Source: Rhodospirillales bacterium (lineage in GTDB: Bacteria; Pseudomonadota; Alphaproteobacteria; Rhodospirillales; JABHCV01). Taken from it: DNA of 13,068 nt. A program made the translations under genes and the position numbers. The stretch's first letter is position 1. Each line of letters begins with the position of its first letter. The notes beneath the pieces are model-generated. The model saw only the letters and a program-made list of their open reading frames with translations. It searched no databases and had not been told where the DNA came from. Below are positions 5,770 through 13,068 of the stretch, piece after piece. The DNA lies in NCBI GenBank assembly GCA_016776705.1, contig JADHSW010000067.1, positions 1 through 13,068 on the forward strand. The letters are read 5' to 3'.

Positions 5770-7599
5770 TCAAAGGTCATATAGTGTTGGAAGCAGCCAC
5801 GATAGGCAAAGCCACACGATCAGGGTTAGCGGAACGCCAACCCGAACGAAATCGGAAAAACGATAGCCCCCCGCGTTCATAACCAGAAGATTGGTTTTGT
5901 ATGCCATCGGGGTTGCATAGCTCATATTGGCTCCAAAGAGCACCGCTAAAACGAACGGCTCGGCAGGAAGGGATAGCTGTTGGGCGATGCCCACAGCAAT
6001 GGGGGTGCCAATAACGGCAGCGGCATTGTTCGAAACAATATTTGTCAAAATAGCCATCACCAGCATCAGACCGCTTAGCAACACCGTGGGTGAAGCATCT
6101 CCGGAAATAGCCAAAAATACCTGTGCCAGGTATTCGGCGCCACCGGTTTTCAGCAGCGCCGTGCCCAGGGCCAGACTGGCGACGACGATCATAATCACCT
6201 GCGCGCTCAGGGCCTGGGCTGCATCACGCCAACGGATGCACCGGGTGACAATCATAAGGAACACGCCACACACGGCGCTGATGGCGATAGGCAATAATCC
6301 GAAGGCAGCCGTTAAGACGACGCCAACCATAATGGTCAGCGCCAACGCCGCCCGCTGCGTGTGCGGCAACTCAACCGTGGCGTCGAGTACGAGCAGTTCT
6401 CCACCACGCTTAATGGCGGAAATTTGTTCTGGATTGCCTTGCACCAGCAACACATCACCGACGCGCAGGCGCACGTCGCCCACATCTTCGCGAAGCCTGG
6501 TGATTTCCGCACCGGCGCGGTGTAAGGCCAGTGTTACAAGTTGATAGTTATCGGCGAAGCGCGTCCTTGAAAGGGTCGTGCCATCCAGGGGCGAACCTTG
6601 CGTAACAACGATCTCGGCGATCTGCTGATCTTCCGCGTTCAATGGATGTGTGTCGTCAACCGGGGTGTCACCGGTATACAGCCGAACCCCCAGAATTTCT
6701 TCAAGTTCCTTGAGCTTTTGCGGTGTATCGCGGACGCTGATGTGATCGCCAGCTTGCAGGATCGCGTCTGAAAAAGGCACCATGATCATATTCGGGCCGC
6801 GTTGTAGCTCGAGAATCTTGATCTTTCCGCCTGCTTTTTCAATAAGTTCGGATAGCATTTTCCCATCAGAAAATCCGCCTTCCTCAACGTGCAGGCGTCC
6901 TGTAAATACCCGTGGCGACATGTCACCCAGAGGTGTGTCACGTTGAGGCAACATGCGCGGTGCAAGTAGCCACAGATACAGTATCGCCACCCCTCCGGTG
7001 ATCGCAGCGGGGATGAAAAAGTCAAACATATTCAGACGCGGTAGCCCCAGGTCAGCGGCTATGGAGATAACCAGGAGATTGGTTGATGTGCCTATGGTCG
7101 TGGTCATGCCTCCGACCAGTGTGGCAAAACCCATGGGCATGAGGATGCTTGAGGCAGGTTTGTTGGTACGAAGGGATATACTAATGAGGACCGGCAGAAG
7201 CAGGACCACGATGGGAACGTTGTTAACGAACGCGCTTAAGGCCCCGCCGACGACCAAAGTCAGAAGCAACGACAACGCAGGACTCACGGACCACAGGTTC
7301 GCCAGGGAGCGGCCAACCGGTTCAAGGGCGCCGGTACGAACCAATCCCTGTCCCGCAATCATCAAGGCGCAGACGGCTATCAGGGCTTCATGTCCAAAGC
7401 CCTTGAAAAAATCCACCGCATGTAGCGGAGCGCCGTTTAAGAAATAGGGAAACAATTCAAACCCAGCCACAAGAATCACCAGAACGGACAAGCTCGACGT
7501 TTCCAGCGAGATGCTTTCGCGTGTGAATAGATACAGTGCGATCACGATAAGGATCAGGACGGCAAGGGCATGGGCATCGGGTAAGGGCGGAAAATTCAT
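5770..7599 (-). CDS. SLC13/DASS-family anion permease with two RCK_C domains
   Basis: A 609-residue inner-membrane permease of the divalent anion:sodium symporter (SLC13) type. The two halves of the transporter are separated by a cytosolic insert. The first half (residues about 10-215) carries SAFVNNVPIVVLLLP around 122-136 and GTSTN at 170-174; the second half (about 415-609) carries TNIVSNNAAAVIGTPIA from 519 and MAYKTNLLV near 565-573. These are the paired helical-hairpin and SNT-like motifs that bind sodium and anion. The insert holds two RCK_C (TrkA-C) domains at about 227-307 and 319-402, each ending in a -G-D-L-V-G style strand; these usually act as ligand-sensing regulators. The ATG (7597-7599) is chosen because AGAGGT lies 7 bases before it; the GTG nine bases upstream overlaps that site. 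Related proteins move sulfate or dicarboxylates; the substrate here is not evident. It is downstream of DUF1244 and purD. Confidence 0.9.
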   Translation of the reverse strand: MNFPPLPDAHALAVLILIVIALYLFTRESISLETSSLSVLVILVAGFELFPYFLNGAPLHAVDFFKGFGHEALIAVCALMIAGQGLVRTGALEPVGRSLANLWSVSPALSLLLTLVVGGALSAFVNNVPIVVLLLPVLISISLRTNKPASSILMPMGFATLVGGMTTTIGTSTNLLVISIAADLGLPRLNMFDFFIPAAITGGVAILYLWLLAPRMLPQRDTPLGDMSPRVFTGRLHVEEGGFSDGKMLSELIEKAGGKIKILELQRGPNMIMVPFSDAILQAGDHISVRDTPQKLKELEEILGVRLYTGDTPVDDTHPLNAEDQQIAEIVVTQGSPLDGTTLSRTRFADNYQLVTLALHRAGAEITRLREDVGDVRLRVGDVLLVQGNPEQISAIKRGGELLVLDATVELPHTQRAALALTIMVGVVLTAAFGLLPIAISAVCGVFLMIVTRCIRWRDAAQALSAQVIMIVVASLALGTALLKTGGAEYLAQVFLAISGDASPTVLLSGLMLVMAILTNIVSNNAAAVIGTPIAVGIAQQLSLPAEPFVLAVLFGANMSYATPMAYKTNLLVMNAGGYRFSDFVRVGVPLTLIVWLCLSWLLPTLYDL

Positions 7600-7647
7600 G
7601 ACGTGCACCTCTTAAGTCAAGGGGCCGGAAGGCTATCCAGCTTGCCT

Positions 7648-7968
7648 TTACTTATTATGACCGCTGATGTCGGCGTGCAAGGGTTTGGTGTCTTCGAACA
7701 TCTGCATTTGTTCGTCGGATGCCTTCGACTGGAAATCGCGTTTCCATTCGTCGTATGTCATGCCGTAGACAATTTCACGAGCCTCGTCGTAAGACATATC
7801 AATATTGCGTTCCTTCGCTGCCGCCATATACCATTTCGACAGGCAATTGCGACAAAACCCTGACAAATTCATCAGGTCGATATTCTGAACGTCCGTGCGT
7901 TTTTGCAGGTGCCCGACAAGTCCGCGAAAGGCTGCGGCTTCAAGTTCGGTACGTGTTTGATCGTCCAT
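7648..7968 (-). CDS. DUF1244 family protein
   Basis: A 106-residue soluble protein that matches the DUF1244 family over nearly its whole length: TELEAAAFRGLVGHLQKRTD, then the hallmark NLSGFCRNCLSKWY at residues 34-47 and YDEAREIVYGMTYDEWK at about 60-76. Two cysteines (39 and 42) in a CRNC arrangement are the most conserved feature and could bind metal or act in redox chemistry, but no function is established to my knowledge. The protein is predicted mostly helical. The ATG is preceded by GGAGA at 6 bases. It lies 68 bases downstream of purD and 48 bases upstream of the permease on the same strand, so one transcript is possible. Confidence 0.93.
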   Translation of the reverse strand: MDDQTRTELEAAAFRGLVGHLQKRTDVQNIDLMNLSGFCRNCLSKWYMAAAKERNIDMSYDEAREIVYGMTYDEWKRDFQSKASDEQMQMFEDTKPLHADISGHNK

Positions 7969-8036
7969 GCGTGGTCTCCCTCAATATATGGTTCTGTCAG
8001 GGATATGGGGCGAGAATAAGCAAAATCCAGTTTGAT

Positions 8037-9308
8037 CTAACGCTTGATCGCCCGCCAGCCGATGTCAGTACGATTAAAGCCGCCCGGCCAGTCAATTTTA
8101 TCGACGGCCTTGTAGGCCAGCTTTTGTGCCTGGGCCACGGTTTTCGCTTTTGCGGTTATCCCCAGGACGCGCCCGCCTGTGGCCCGCAAACTGCCGTTTT
8201 CGGCTGTGGTTCCGGCATGAAAGACATAGACACCTTCGATGGCGTTGGCGTCGTCGACACCCTTGATTTCCGTTCCCGTGTCGTATCGACCGGGATAGCC
8301 ATTGGCGGCCATGACGACAATAAGCGTGGCTTCGTCGTGCCATTCCAGGCTGATTGTGTCCAGGGTGCCATCGGCGGATGCGATCAGGGCCTCCAGAATG
8401 TCCGACTTCAGGGCCAACATCAGGGGCTGACATTCAGGATCGCCGAAACGAACATTGAATTCTATCAGCCTGGGACCTTCATCGGTAATCATCAGGCCTG
8501 CGTAAAGGACGCCTTTATAGGGCCTGCCTTCGGCGGCCATGGCCTTGATGGTCGGGTAAATTATTTCATTCATTATCCGCTCGGCCATGGCGTCATCGAC
8601 GATGGGGGCTGGCGAATAGGCGCCCATGCCGCCCGTGTTGGGACCTTCATCGCCATCGTGGGCTGCCTTGTGATCCTGGGCGGAGCGCAGCGCCACGGCG
8701 TTTTGGCCATCCACAAGGGCGAAGAAACTGGCTTCTTCACCGCTCATGAATTCCTCGATAATAATTTCCTCGCCAGCGCCACCAAAGGCGCGTTCGGTCA
8801 TAATATGATCGACAGCGGCATAGGCCTCGTTTTGGTTGCGGCAAATGATGACGCCCTTGCCTGCGGCCAGTCCGTCTGCCTTGACGACAATCGGCGCCTG
8901 ATGACGCAGGATGAATTCCTTGGCTGAGTCCGGCTCATCAAAGCGACCATAATCGGCGCTGGGAATGTTGTATTTGGCGCTCAAATCTTTCATGAAACCC
9001 TTTGAGCCTTCAAGAATGGCGGCCTTTGCGCTGGGTCCGAAGGCTTTGATTCCAGCGGCTTCAAGCTTGTCCACAAGGCCCTCGACCAGGGGACCCTCGG
9101 GTCCCACGACGACAAAGTCGATGGCGGTTTCAGACGCGAAAGTGACCAGAGCGTCGATATCGTCGGCGGCGATATCAACGGTAATGGCGATGCCGTCGAT
9201 ACCGGCGTTGCCCGGCGCGCAGTAAAGCTCATCACACTTTGGAGACTTGGCGATAGCCCAGCACAGGGAATGCTCGCGTCCACCGGAACCAACAACCAGA
9301 ACCTTCAT
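8037..9308 (-). CDS. purD: Phosphoribosylamine-glycine ligase (GAR synthetase)
   Basis: Catalyses the ATP-dependent joining of glycine to 5-phosphoribosylamine, the second step of de novo purine synthesis, in the cytosol. The 423-residue length is normal. N-terminal domain: MKVLVVGSGGREHSLCWAI and PGNAG. ATP-grasp domain: KADGLAAGKGVI at 143-154, EEFMSGEE at 185-192, QDHK at 211-214, then the GPNTGGMGAYSPAP glycine/substrate block at 222-235, and the metal-binding LIEFNVRFGDPE around 281-292. The C-terminal domain ends with RTDIGWRAI. All expected motifs are present. The frame is open 49 codons further upstream, but ATG 9306-9308 is chosen because AGGAGG lies 9 bases before it and the protein then begins exactly at the conserved KVLVVGSGGREH. 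It is divergent from xseA and probably heads a unit with DUF1244 and the permease. Confidence 0.97.
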   Translation of the reverse strand: MKVLVVGSGGREHSLCWAIAKSPKCDELYCAPGNAGIDGIAITVDIAADDIDALVTFASETAIDFVVVGPEGPLVEGLVDKLEAAGIKAFGPSAKAAILEGSKGFMKDLSAKYNIPSADYGRFDEPDSAKEFILRHQAPIVVKADGLAAGKGVIICRNQNEAYAAVDHIMTERAFGGAGEEIIIEEFMSGEEASFFALVDGQNAVALRSAQDHKAAHDGDEGPNTGGMGAYSPAPIVDDAMAERIMNEIIYPTIKAMAAEGRPYKGVLYAGLMITDEGPRLIEFNVRFGDPECQPLMLALKSDILEALIASADGTLDTISLEWHDEATLIVVMAANGYPGRYDTGTEIKGVDDANAIEGVYVFHAGTTAENGSLRATGGRVLGITAKAKTVAQAQKLAYKAVDKIDWPGGFNRTDIGWRAIKR

Positions 9309-9349
9309 CAAAAATATCCTCCTTTTGTGATTTGGCTTGTATCCGCCAA

Positions 9350-9396
9350 TTGCGCCTTTGCAGCCTAGCATACATACTGTCGGGTATGACTGAAAA
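9350..9396. promoter_or_regulatory. Overlapping divergent promoters of purD and xseA
   Basis: Only 77 bases separate the two start codons. Plus strand: TTGCGC (9350-9355), 17 bases, CATACT (9373-9378), with a start expected at about 9385, directly at the xseA ATG (9386). The xseA ATG also lacks a real Shine-Dalgarno, so its mRNA may be leaderless. Minus strand: TTTTCA (9396-9391), 17 bases, TATGCT (9373-9368), giving a leader of about 50 bases for purD. The two -10 boxes touch each other. Matches are 3 to 4 of 6 per box, so this is tentative. No PurR-type operator was recognised. Confidence 0.3.
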
Positions 9397-10813
9397 GCCA
9401 TCCATTGAAGAATCGACACATAATCTTCCCGAACTGAGCGTCGGCGAGCTGTCAAATGCCTTGAAAAGCACGCTGGAGGACCGTTTTGGGCGGGTTCGGG
9501 TGCGCGGCGAGATCACCGGGTTCAAACGCGCCGCATCGGGACATATGTATCTGCGCCTCAAGGACGACGATGCGGTGCTGGACGGAGTGTGCTGGCGCGG
9601 CACCGCGGGGCGACTTTCCCTTGACCCCGAAGACGGTATGGAAGTCGTGGTGTCGGGCCGGATTACCGCCTATGGCGCGCGTTCCAGCTACCAGATCGTT
9701 ATCGATTCCATGGAACTTGCAGGCGAGGGGGCGCTGTTAAAGCTGCTGGAAGACCGCAAAAGGAAACTGGCCGAAGAGGGGCTTTTCGACGCCCATCGCA
9801 AACGCGCCCTGCCGTTCCTGCCGCAGGTTATCGGTGTCGTCAGTTCCCCGAGCGGGGCTGTTATCCGCGATATCCTGCATCGTCTGTCGGACCGCTTCCC
9901 TGTTCGGGTCATTCTGTGGCCGGTCCTGGTTCAGGGCGACGCGGCGGCAGGGGAAATCAGCGCCGCCATTATCGGCTTTAATGATCTGGCGGCGGGCGAC
10001 AGCATCCCCCGACCAGATTTACTGATCGTCGCCCGGGGCGGCGGTTCCATGGAAGACCTGATGGCCTTCAACGAGGAATCAGTGGTTCGCGCCGCCGCAA
10101 ACAGCGACATTCCCCTGATTTCCGCCGTCGGTCACGAAACGGACACCACCCTGATCGATTTTGCCGCCGATATGCGCGCCCCCACACCCACGGCGGCGGC
10201 TGAACTGGCGGTGCCGGTGCGCACCGAATTGCTGGCTCAGGTAATGGATAACGGCGCACGGCTGGTCAATTCCATTAACCGAACCCTGTCGCAATACAGA
10301 ACCATCCTCGAAGGTCTGGGCCGGGGCCTGCCAAATCTGCGCCGGGTCGTCGAAGAAGCCTCCCAGCGGCTCGACGATTGGGCGGAACGGTTGGGCTACA
10401 GCCTGCGAACGGGCCTTCAAAGCCGTCGCGCCAGATTGGCGGCGGCGGCCCTGCCTAAACCAAAACAGCGGATTGACCATGCCCGAGTTCGTCTTGACGG
10501 TCAGGCGCGGGCCTTGGGTCAGGCGGCAAAGGGATTGATATCCGGGCATGAACAGCGCCTGAAACAGGCTTCCGCCCTGCTGGAAAGCTTTTCCTATCAA
10601 CGGGTGCTGGAAAGGGGCTTCGCCCTTGTCACGGATGGCGCGGGAAAGGCCCTGGGTTCTGCAGGTGATGTCAAACCCGGCATGGGGCTGGCGATCAATT
10701 TCCACGATGGCAGGATCGGCGCGACGGCATCAGGAAAGCCTGTGACGTCGGAAGGCAGGACCGTAAAGGCGCAAAGGAAAAAAGAAGATGGAAAACAAGG
10801 AAGCCTGCTGTGA
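9386..10813 (+). CDS. xseA: Exodeoxyribonuclease VII large subunit
   Basis: The large, catalytic subunit of exonuclease VII, which with several copies of the small subunit XseB degrades single-stranded DNA from both ends into oligonucleotides in repair. From ATG 9386 it is 475 residues, close to the family norm. An N-terminal OB-fold (about residues 15-110, LPELSVGELSNALKSTLE and VRVRGEITGFKRAASGHMY) binds single strands. The catalytic domain carries GVVSSPSGAVIRD (D162), ARGGGSMEDL (R217) and SAVGHETDTTLIDFAADMRA with H250 and D253, which correspond to the known active-site residues. A long charged helical region at about 290-400 is the XseB-binding coiled coil, and the ending around VLERGFALVTD is the usual C-terminal domain. 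The frame is open from 9332, but family similarity starts after ATG 9386. xseB is not in this window. The stop overlaps the next gene's start. Confidence 0.96.
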   Translation: MTEKPSIEESTHNLPELSVGELSNALKSTLEDRFGRVRVRGEITGFKRAASGHMYLRLKDDDAVLDGVCWRGTAGRLSLDPEDGMEVVVSGRITAYGARSSYQIVIDSMELAGEGALLKLLEDRKRKLAEEGLFDAHRKRALPFLPQVIGVVSSPSGAVIRDILHRLSDRFPVRVILWPVLVQGDAAAGEISAAIIGFNDLAAGDSIPRPDLLIVARGGGSMEDLMAFNEESVVRAAANSDIPLISAVGHETDTTLIDFAADMRAPTPTAAAELAVPVRTELLAQVMDNGARLVNSINRTLSQYRTILEGLGRGLPNLRRVVEEASQRLDDWAERLGYSLRTGLQSRRARLAAAALPKPKQRIDHARVRLDGQARALGQAAKGLISGHEQRLKQASALLESFSYQRVLERGFALVTDGAGKALGSAGDVKPGMGLAINFHDGRIGATASGKPVTSEGRTVKAQRKKEDGKQGSLL

Positions 10814-11622
10814 GTCGTTTTTTCGTCGCGGTGATTTTCGCATCTCTTCTGGTTTCTTTCAGTGCCACAGCAAAAACCCTTCTTGAGGGAAATTTTACCC
10901 AGGGCGGGCTGGTGTTCGGGAATACGGATGCGGGGAACACGGTCACGTTGGACGGAAATCCTCTCGGCCTTACGGCGGATGGTCGCTTCCTGATTGGCTT
11001 CGGGCGCGATGCAAGGAAAAAGGCCGAGCTGGTTATAACGAGCCCGGATGGAAACATCGACAGGCGCACATTGGACATAGCCCCGCGAACCTACAAGGTG
11101 CAGCGCATTGACGGCCTTCCTTCGCGCAAGGTAACGCCAAATCCGAAAGACATCGCCCGCATCAAGGCCGACAATGCGGGCATTGGCCGGGTGCGGGCGC
11201 TGGATACCCGGGAAGCCTTTTTTGCGTCGGGTTTCATATGGCCGGTGACGGGCCCGATTTCAGGCGTCTTCGGCTCTCAGCGTATCCTCAACGGCACGCC
11301 TAAGAACCCCCACAATGGAACCGACATCGCCGCCAGCGAGGGAACCCTCATCGTCGCCCCGGCGGACGGCATGGTGGTGCTTGTCCATGACGACATGTTC
11401 TACACAGGTAAAACCATGATGCTCGATCACGGGCTTGGCCTGACCAGTGTCTACGCCCATATGAGCGCGATGCTTGTGAAACAGGGGGCGCTGGTCAAAA
11501 AGGGCGACGCCATCGGTAAAATCGGAAAAACCGGGCGCGTAACCGGGGCGCATCTGCATTGGGGAGTAACGCTGAACCATACGCATCTGGACCCGGCCCT
11601 GCTGGTGGGGGAAATGCATTAA
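10810..11622 (+). CDS. Secreted M23 (LytM-type) peptidase
   Basis: A 270-residue exported protein with a signal peptide (residues about 1-21, hydrophobic core VAVIFASLLVSF, likely cut after ATA). An N-terminal domain of about 100 residues (LEGNFTQGGLVFGNTDAGNT, then a G-DGRF-IGFGRD pattern) is typical of this subgroup. The C-terminal Peptidase_M23 domain (about 143-268) has all expected zinc and catalytic residues: H168 and D172 in HNGTDIA, H217 in YAHMS, and H248 and H250 in GAHLHWG. It should therefore be an active periplasmic endopeptidase cutting peptidoglycan cross-links, unlike degenerate LytM activators such as EnvC or NlpD. The GTG start overlaps the xseA stop (GTGA, 4 bases), with AAGGA about 7 to 8 bases before it, which suggests translational coupling. 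Coding direction, spacing and lack of a separate promoter point to one transcript with xseA. Confidence 0.93.
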   Translation: MSRFFVAVIFASLLVSFSATAKTLLEGNFTQGGLVFGNTDAGNTVTLDGNPLGLTADGRFLIGFGRDARKKAELVITSPDGNIDRRTLDIAPRTYKVQRIDGLPSRKVTPNPKDIARIKADNAGIGRVRALDTREAFFASGFIWPVTGPISGVFGSQRILNGTPKNPHNGTDIAASEGTLIVAPADGMVVLVHDDMFYTGKTMMLDHGLGLTSVYAHMSAMLVKQGALVKKGDAIGKIGKTGRVTGAHLHWGVTLNHTHLDPALLVGEMH

Positions 11623-11790
11623 GTCTTAAATATCCAATTTTCTGCTACCGGGTCACTAGCCAGAATAAAGTTCCCTTGGCGGATCAAACTGTATACGATT
11701 TTGTGTAACTGGAAGGCGGTTAATACACAGCCTCAAAAACAACAAAATGCATAGTGATCGACACTGGTCTCCTGATTTTAAGTAAACAGT

Positions 11791-13068
11791 ATGCGAGAAC
11801 TACTAGTCAGATTGAATACGAGCCCGGACTCCATTCGCCGTTGGTATGCGCCGGTTATTGCTGTTGGGCTTCTGATTGCTGCGGGCATTTTTTATGAACG
11901 CATCGATGCCGAACGTTTCCAGCAGACTGAAAAGATATCCATTGTTAATAGGCTGAGTACGGTTCGTGCCCGCATGGAAGGCGTTATCAACAACAATTTA
12001 CTGTCAATAATCGGCCTGAACGCCGAAATCTCGCTTAACCCCGAAATTACCCAGGACACTTTTTCCAGGCACGCCAGCATAATCCTGTCGCAGACAACCG
12101 AGATCCGCAACATCGCGGCTGCCCGTGACATGGTCATCACGCACATGTACCCGATGAAGGGAAATGAAAAGGCGCTTGGGCTTGATTATAGAAAGAACAA
12201 GCAGCAGCGAACGGCGGCGCTCAAGGCAAAGGAAATCGGCGGCATTTTCGTGGCTGGCCCTGTAAATCTTGTCCAGGGCGGGCGCGGGTTTATTGCCCGT
12301 GCGCCTATTTTTGAATTTGCCAGGGATAAAAGCCATAATCGGGGACGTTTCTGGGGATTAATTTCAACCGTTATCGACGTTGATAAATTGTACGCGGCTT
12401 CCGGCTTGTCCGATGTGCACAGGGACATCGAAATTTCTATTCGGGGACAGGACAGCATGGGGGCCCAGGGGGAGGTCTTTTTTGGCCGCCCCGGTCTGTT
12501 TGAAGAGGCGCCTGTTTTGCTGGATGTTTCCCTGCCGCATGGCTCCTGGCAACTTGCAGCAACCCCGCGAGGTGGGTGGACGCACGAAGCGCCAAACGCG
12601 GTGGCGATCAGAAGTGCGGGCGTCATTCTGCTCCTTCTTATCATCTGGCTGTCATACTACCGTGAAAAACAAAGGAAGGAAAAAGAACTCGTTGAGAACG
12701 CCCTGAGGAAAAGCGAGGAAAGATATTCCATTCTCTTCAACGAAATGTTGGATGGTTTTGCCCTCCACGAAATGATCTTTGATGACAATGGCGATCCATG
12801 TAACTACCGGTTCATCGAGGCAAACCCGGCGTTTGAGAAGATCACCGGTCTGCAACGAAACAAGATTATCGGCAAGACGGTTCTGGAAATCTTGCCGGAG
12901 TTAGAAGAACATTGGATTAAAGATTACGGAAAAGTCGTTCAAAACGGAAAGCCCATCCATTTCGAGAACTACTTACAGGAACTGGACAAACATTTTGAAG
13001 TTATTGCCTTCCGCCCCCGAGAGGGACAGTTTGCTGTCTCTTTTACCGACGTCACGGAACGCAGAAAG
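11791..13068 (+). CDS. CHASE-PAS membrane sensor protein, 3' end outside window
   Basis: An open frame from ATG 11791 runs 426 codons to the window end without a stop. Parts: a membrane segment at about residues 18-36 (WYAPVIAVGLLIAAGIFY); a periplasmic CHASE domain at about 45-255, shown by RARMEGVINNNLLSIIGLNA, then TFSRHASIIL, IRNIAAARDMVITHMYPMKG and ARAPIF; a second membrane segment at about 271-289 (AIRSAGVILLLLIIWLS); a short helical linker; and a PAS domain at about 308-426 (SEERYSILFNEMLDGFALHE, ANPAFEKITG, and VSFTDVTERRK at the edge). CHASE domains sense small extracellular ligands and occur in histidine kinases, diguanylate cyclases and adenylate cyclases. Which output domain follows cannot be seen. 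No strong ribosome binding site precedes the ATG, and the 168-base gap before it shows no convincing promoter or terminator. Confidence 0.85.
   Translation, partial: MRELLVRLNTSPDSIRRWYAPVIAVGLLIAAGIFYERIDAERFQQTEKISIVNRLSTVRARMEGVINNNLLSIIGLNAEISLNPEITQDTFSRHASIILSQTTEIRNIAAARDMVITHMYPMKGNEKALGLDYRKNKQQRTAALKAKEIGGIFVAGPVNLVQGGRGFIARAPIFEFARDKSHNRGRFWGLISTVIDVDKLYAASGLSDVHRDIEISIRGQDSMGAQGEVFFGRPGLFEEAPVLLDVSLPHGSWQLAATPRGGWTHEAPNAVAIRSAGVILLLLIIWLSYYREKQRKEKELVENALRKSEERYSILFNEMLDGFALHEMIFDDNGDPCNYRFIEANPAFEKITGLQRNKIIGKTVLEILPELEEHWIKDYGKVVQNGKPIHFENYLQELDKHFEVIAFRPREGQFAVSFTDVTERRK

Noticed and set aside
7605..7608. GTG start three codons upstream for the permease.
   Set aside because: This GTG lies inside the AGAGGT ribosome binding site that serves the ATG at 7597-7599.
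7620..7650. AAGGC/GCCTT pairing between DUF1244 and the permease as a terminator.
   Set aside because: Only five paired bases, no T-run, and it would cut an apparent operon.
8430..8450. Cysteine in the PurD metal-binding block (GDPECQ) where many relatives have threonine.
   Set aside because: This variation is known among PurD proteins and does not affect the metal-binding Glu and Asn, so it is not a defect.
7719..8927. A 402-codon plus-strand frame opposite purD and DUF1244, and other long antisense frames.
   Set aside because: They mirror the codon structure of the real genes on the other strand and show no family motifs.
9309..9455. N-terminal extension of PurD by 49 residues.
   Set aside because: The extension has no PurD similarity, would overlap xseA, and contains the AGGAGG that serves the true start.

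Overview
The window looks like chromosomal DNA of an alphaproteobacterium, most likely a free-living Rhodospirillales-type organism. This rests on the protein styles: a purD/xseA divergent pair, a DUF1244 protein, a Cache-type sensor kinase, and GTG/TTG starts with GGAG-type ribosome binding sites. No RNA gene, CRISPR array, insertion sequence or phage gene was recognised. The taxonomic call is inference.

Left part (1-2316, plus strand): the 3' end of a chromate transporter gene (chrA), then an intact bile-acid:sodium symporter family (BASS) transporter flanked on both sides by remnants of class I SAM-dependent methyltransferase genes. Both remnants keep recognisable N- and C-terminal parts, have lost the central SAM-binding region and carry frame changes. 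This stretch looks like a zone of gene decay.

Middle part (2447-5383, minus strand): a 709-residue membrane-bound PAS/PAS histidine kinase with no response regulator in the window, and a small sulfotransferase-family protein with a non-ATG start. This segment is visibly richer in A+T than the genes to its right. A 386-base stretch without a convincing gene follows (5384-5769), holding a hairpin that may terminate the next minus-strand unit.

Right part (5770-11622): a housekeeping block. On the minus strand, purD (purine synthesis), a DUF1244 protein and an SLC13/DASS anion permease with two internal RCK_C domains lie in close order and may form one operon. Diverging from purD across a 77-base gap is xseA (exonuclease VII large subunit). 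Its stop overlaps the GTG start of a secreted M23 (LytM-type) peptidase by four bases.

Right edge (11791-13068, plus strand): the N-terminal 426 codons of a second membrane sensor, with a CHASE domain followed by a PAS domain, cut by the window end.

I do not see a convincing undescribed multi-gene system. The most notable observations are the paired decayed methyltransferases, the start choice and composition of the sulfotransferase, the overlapping divergent promoter region of purD/xseA, and the xseA-M23 coupling.
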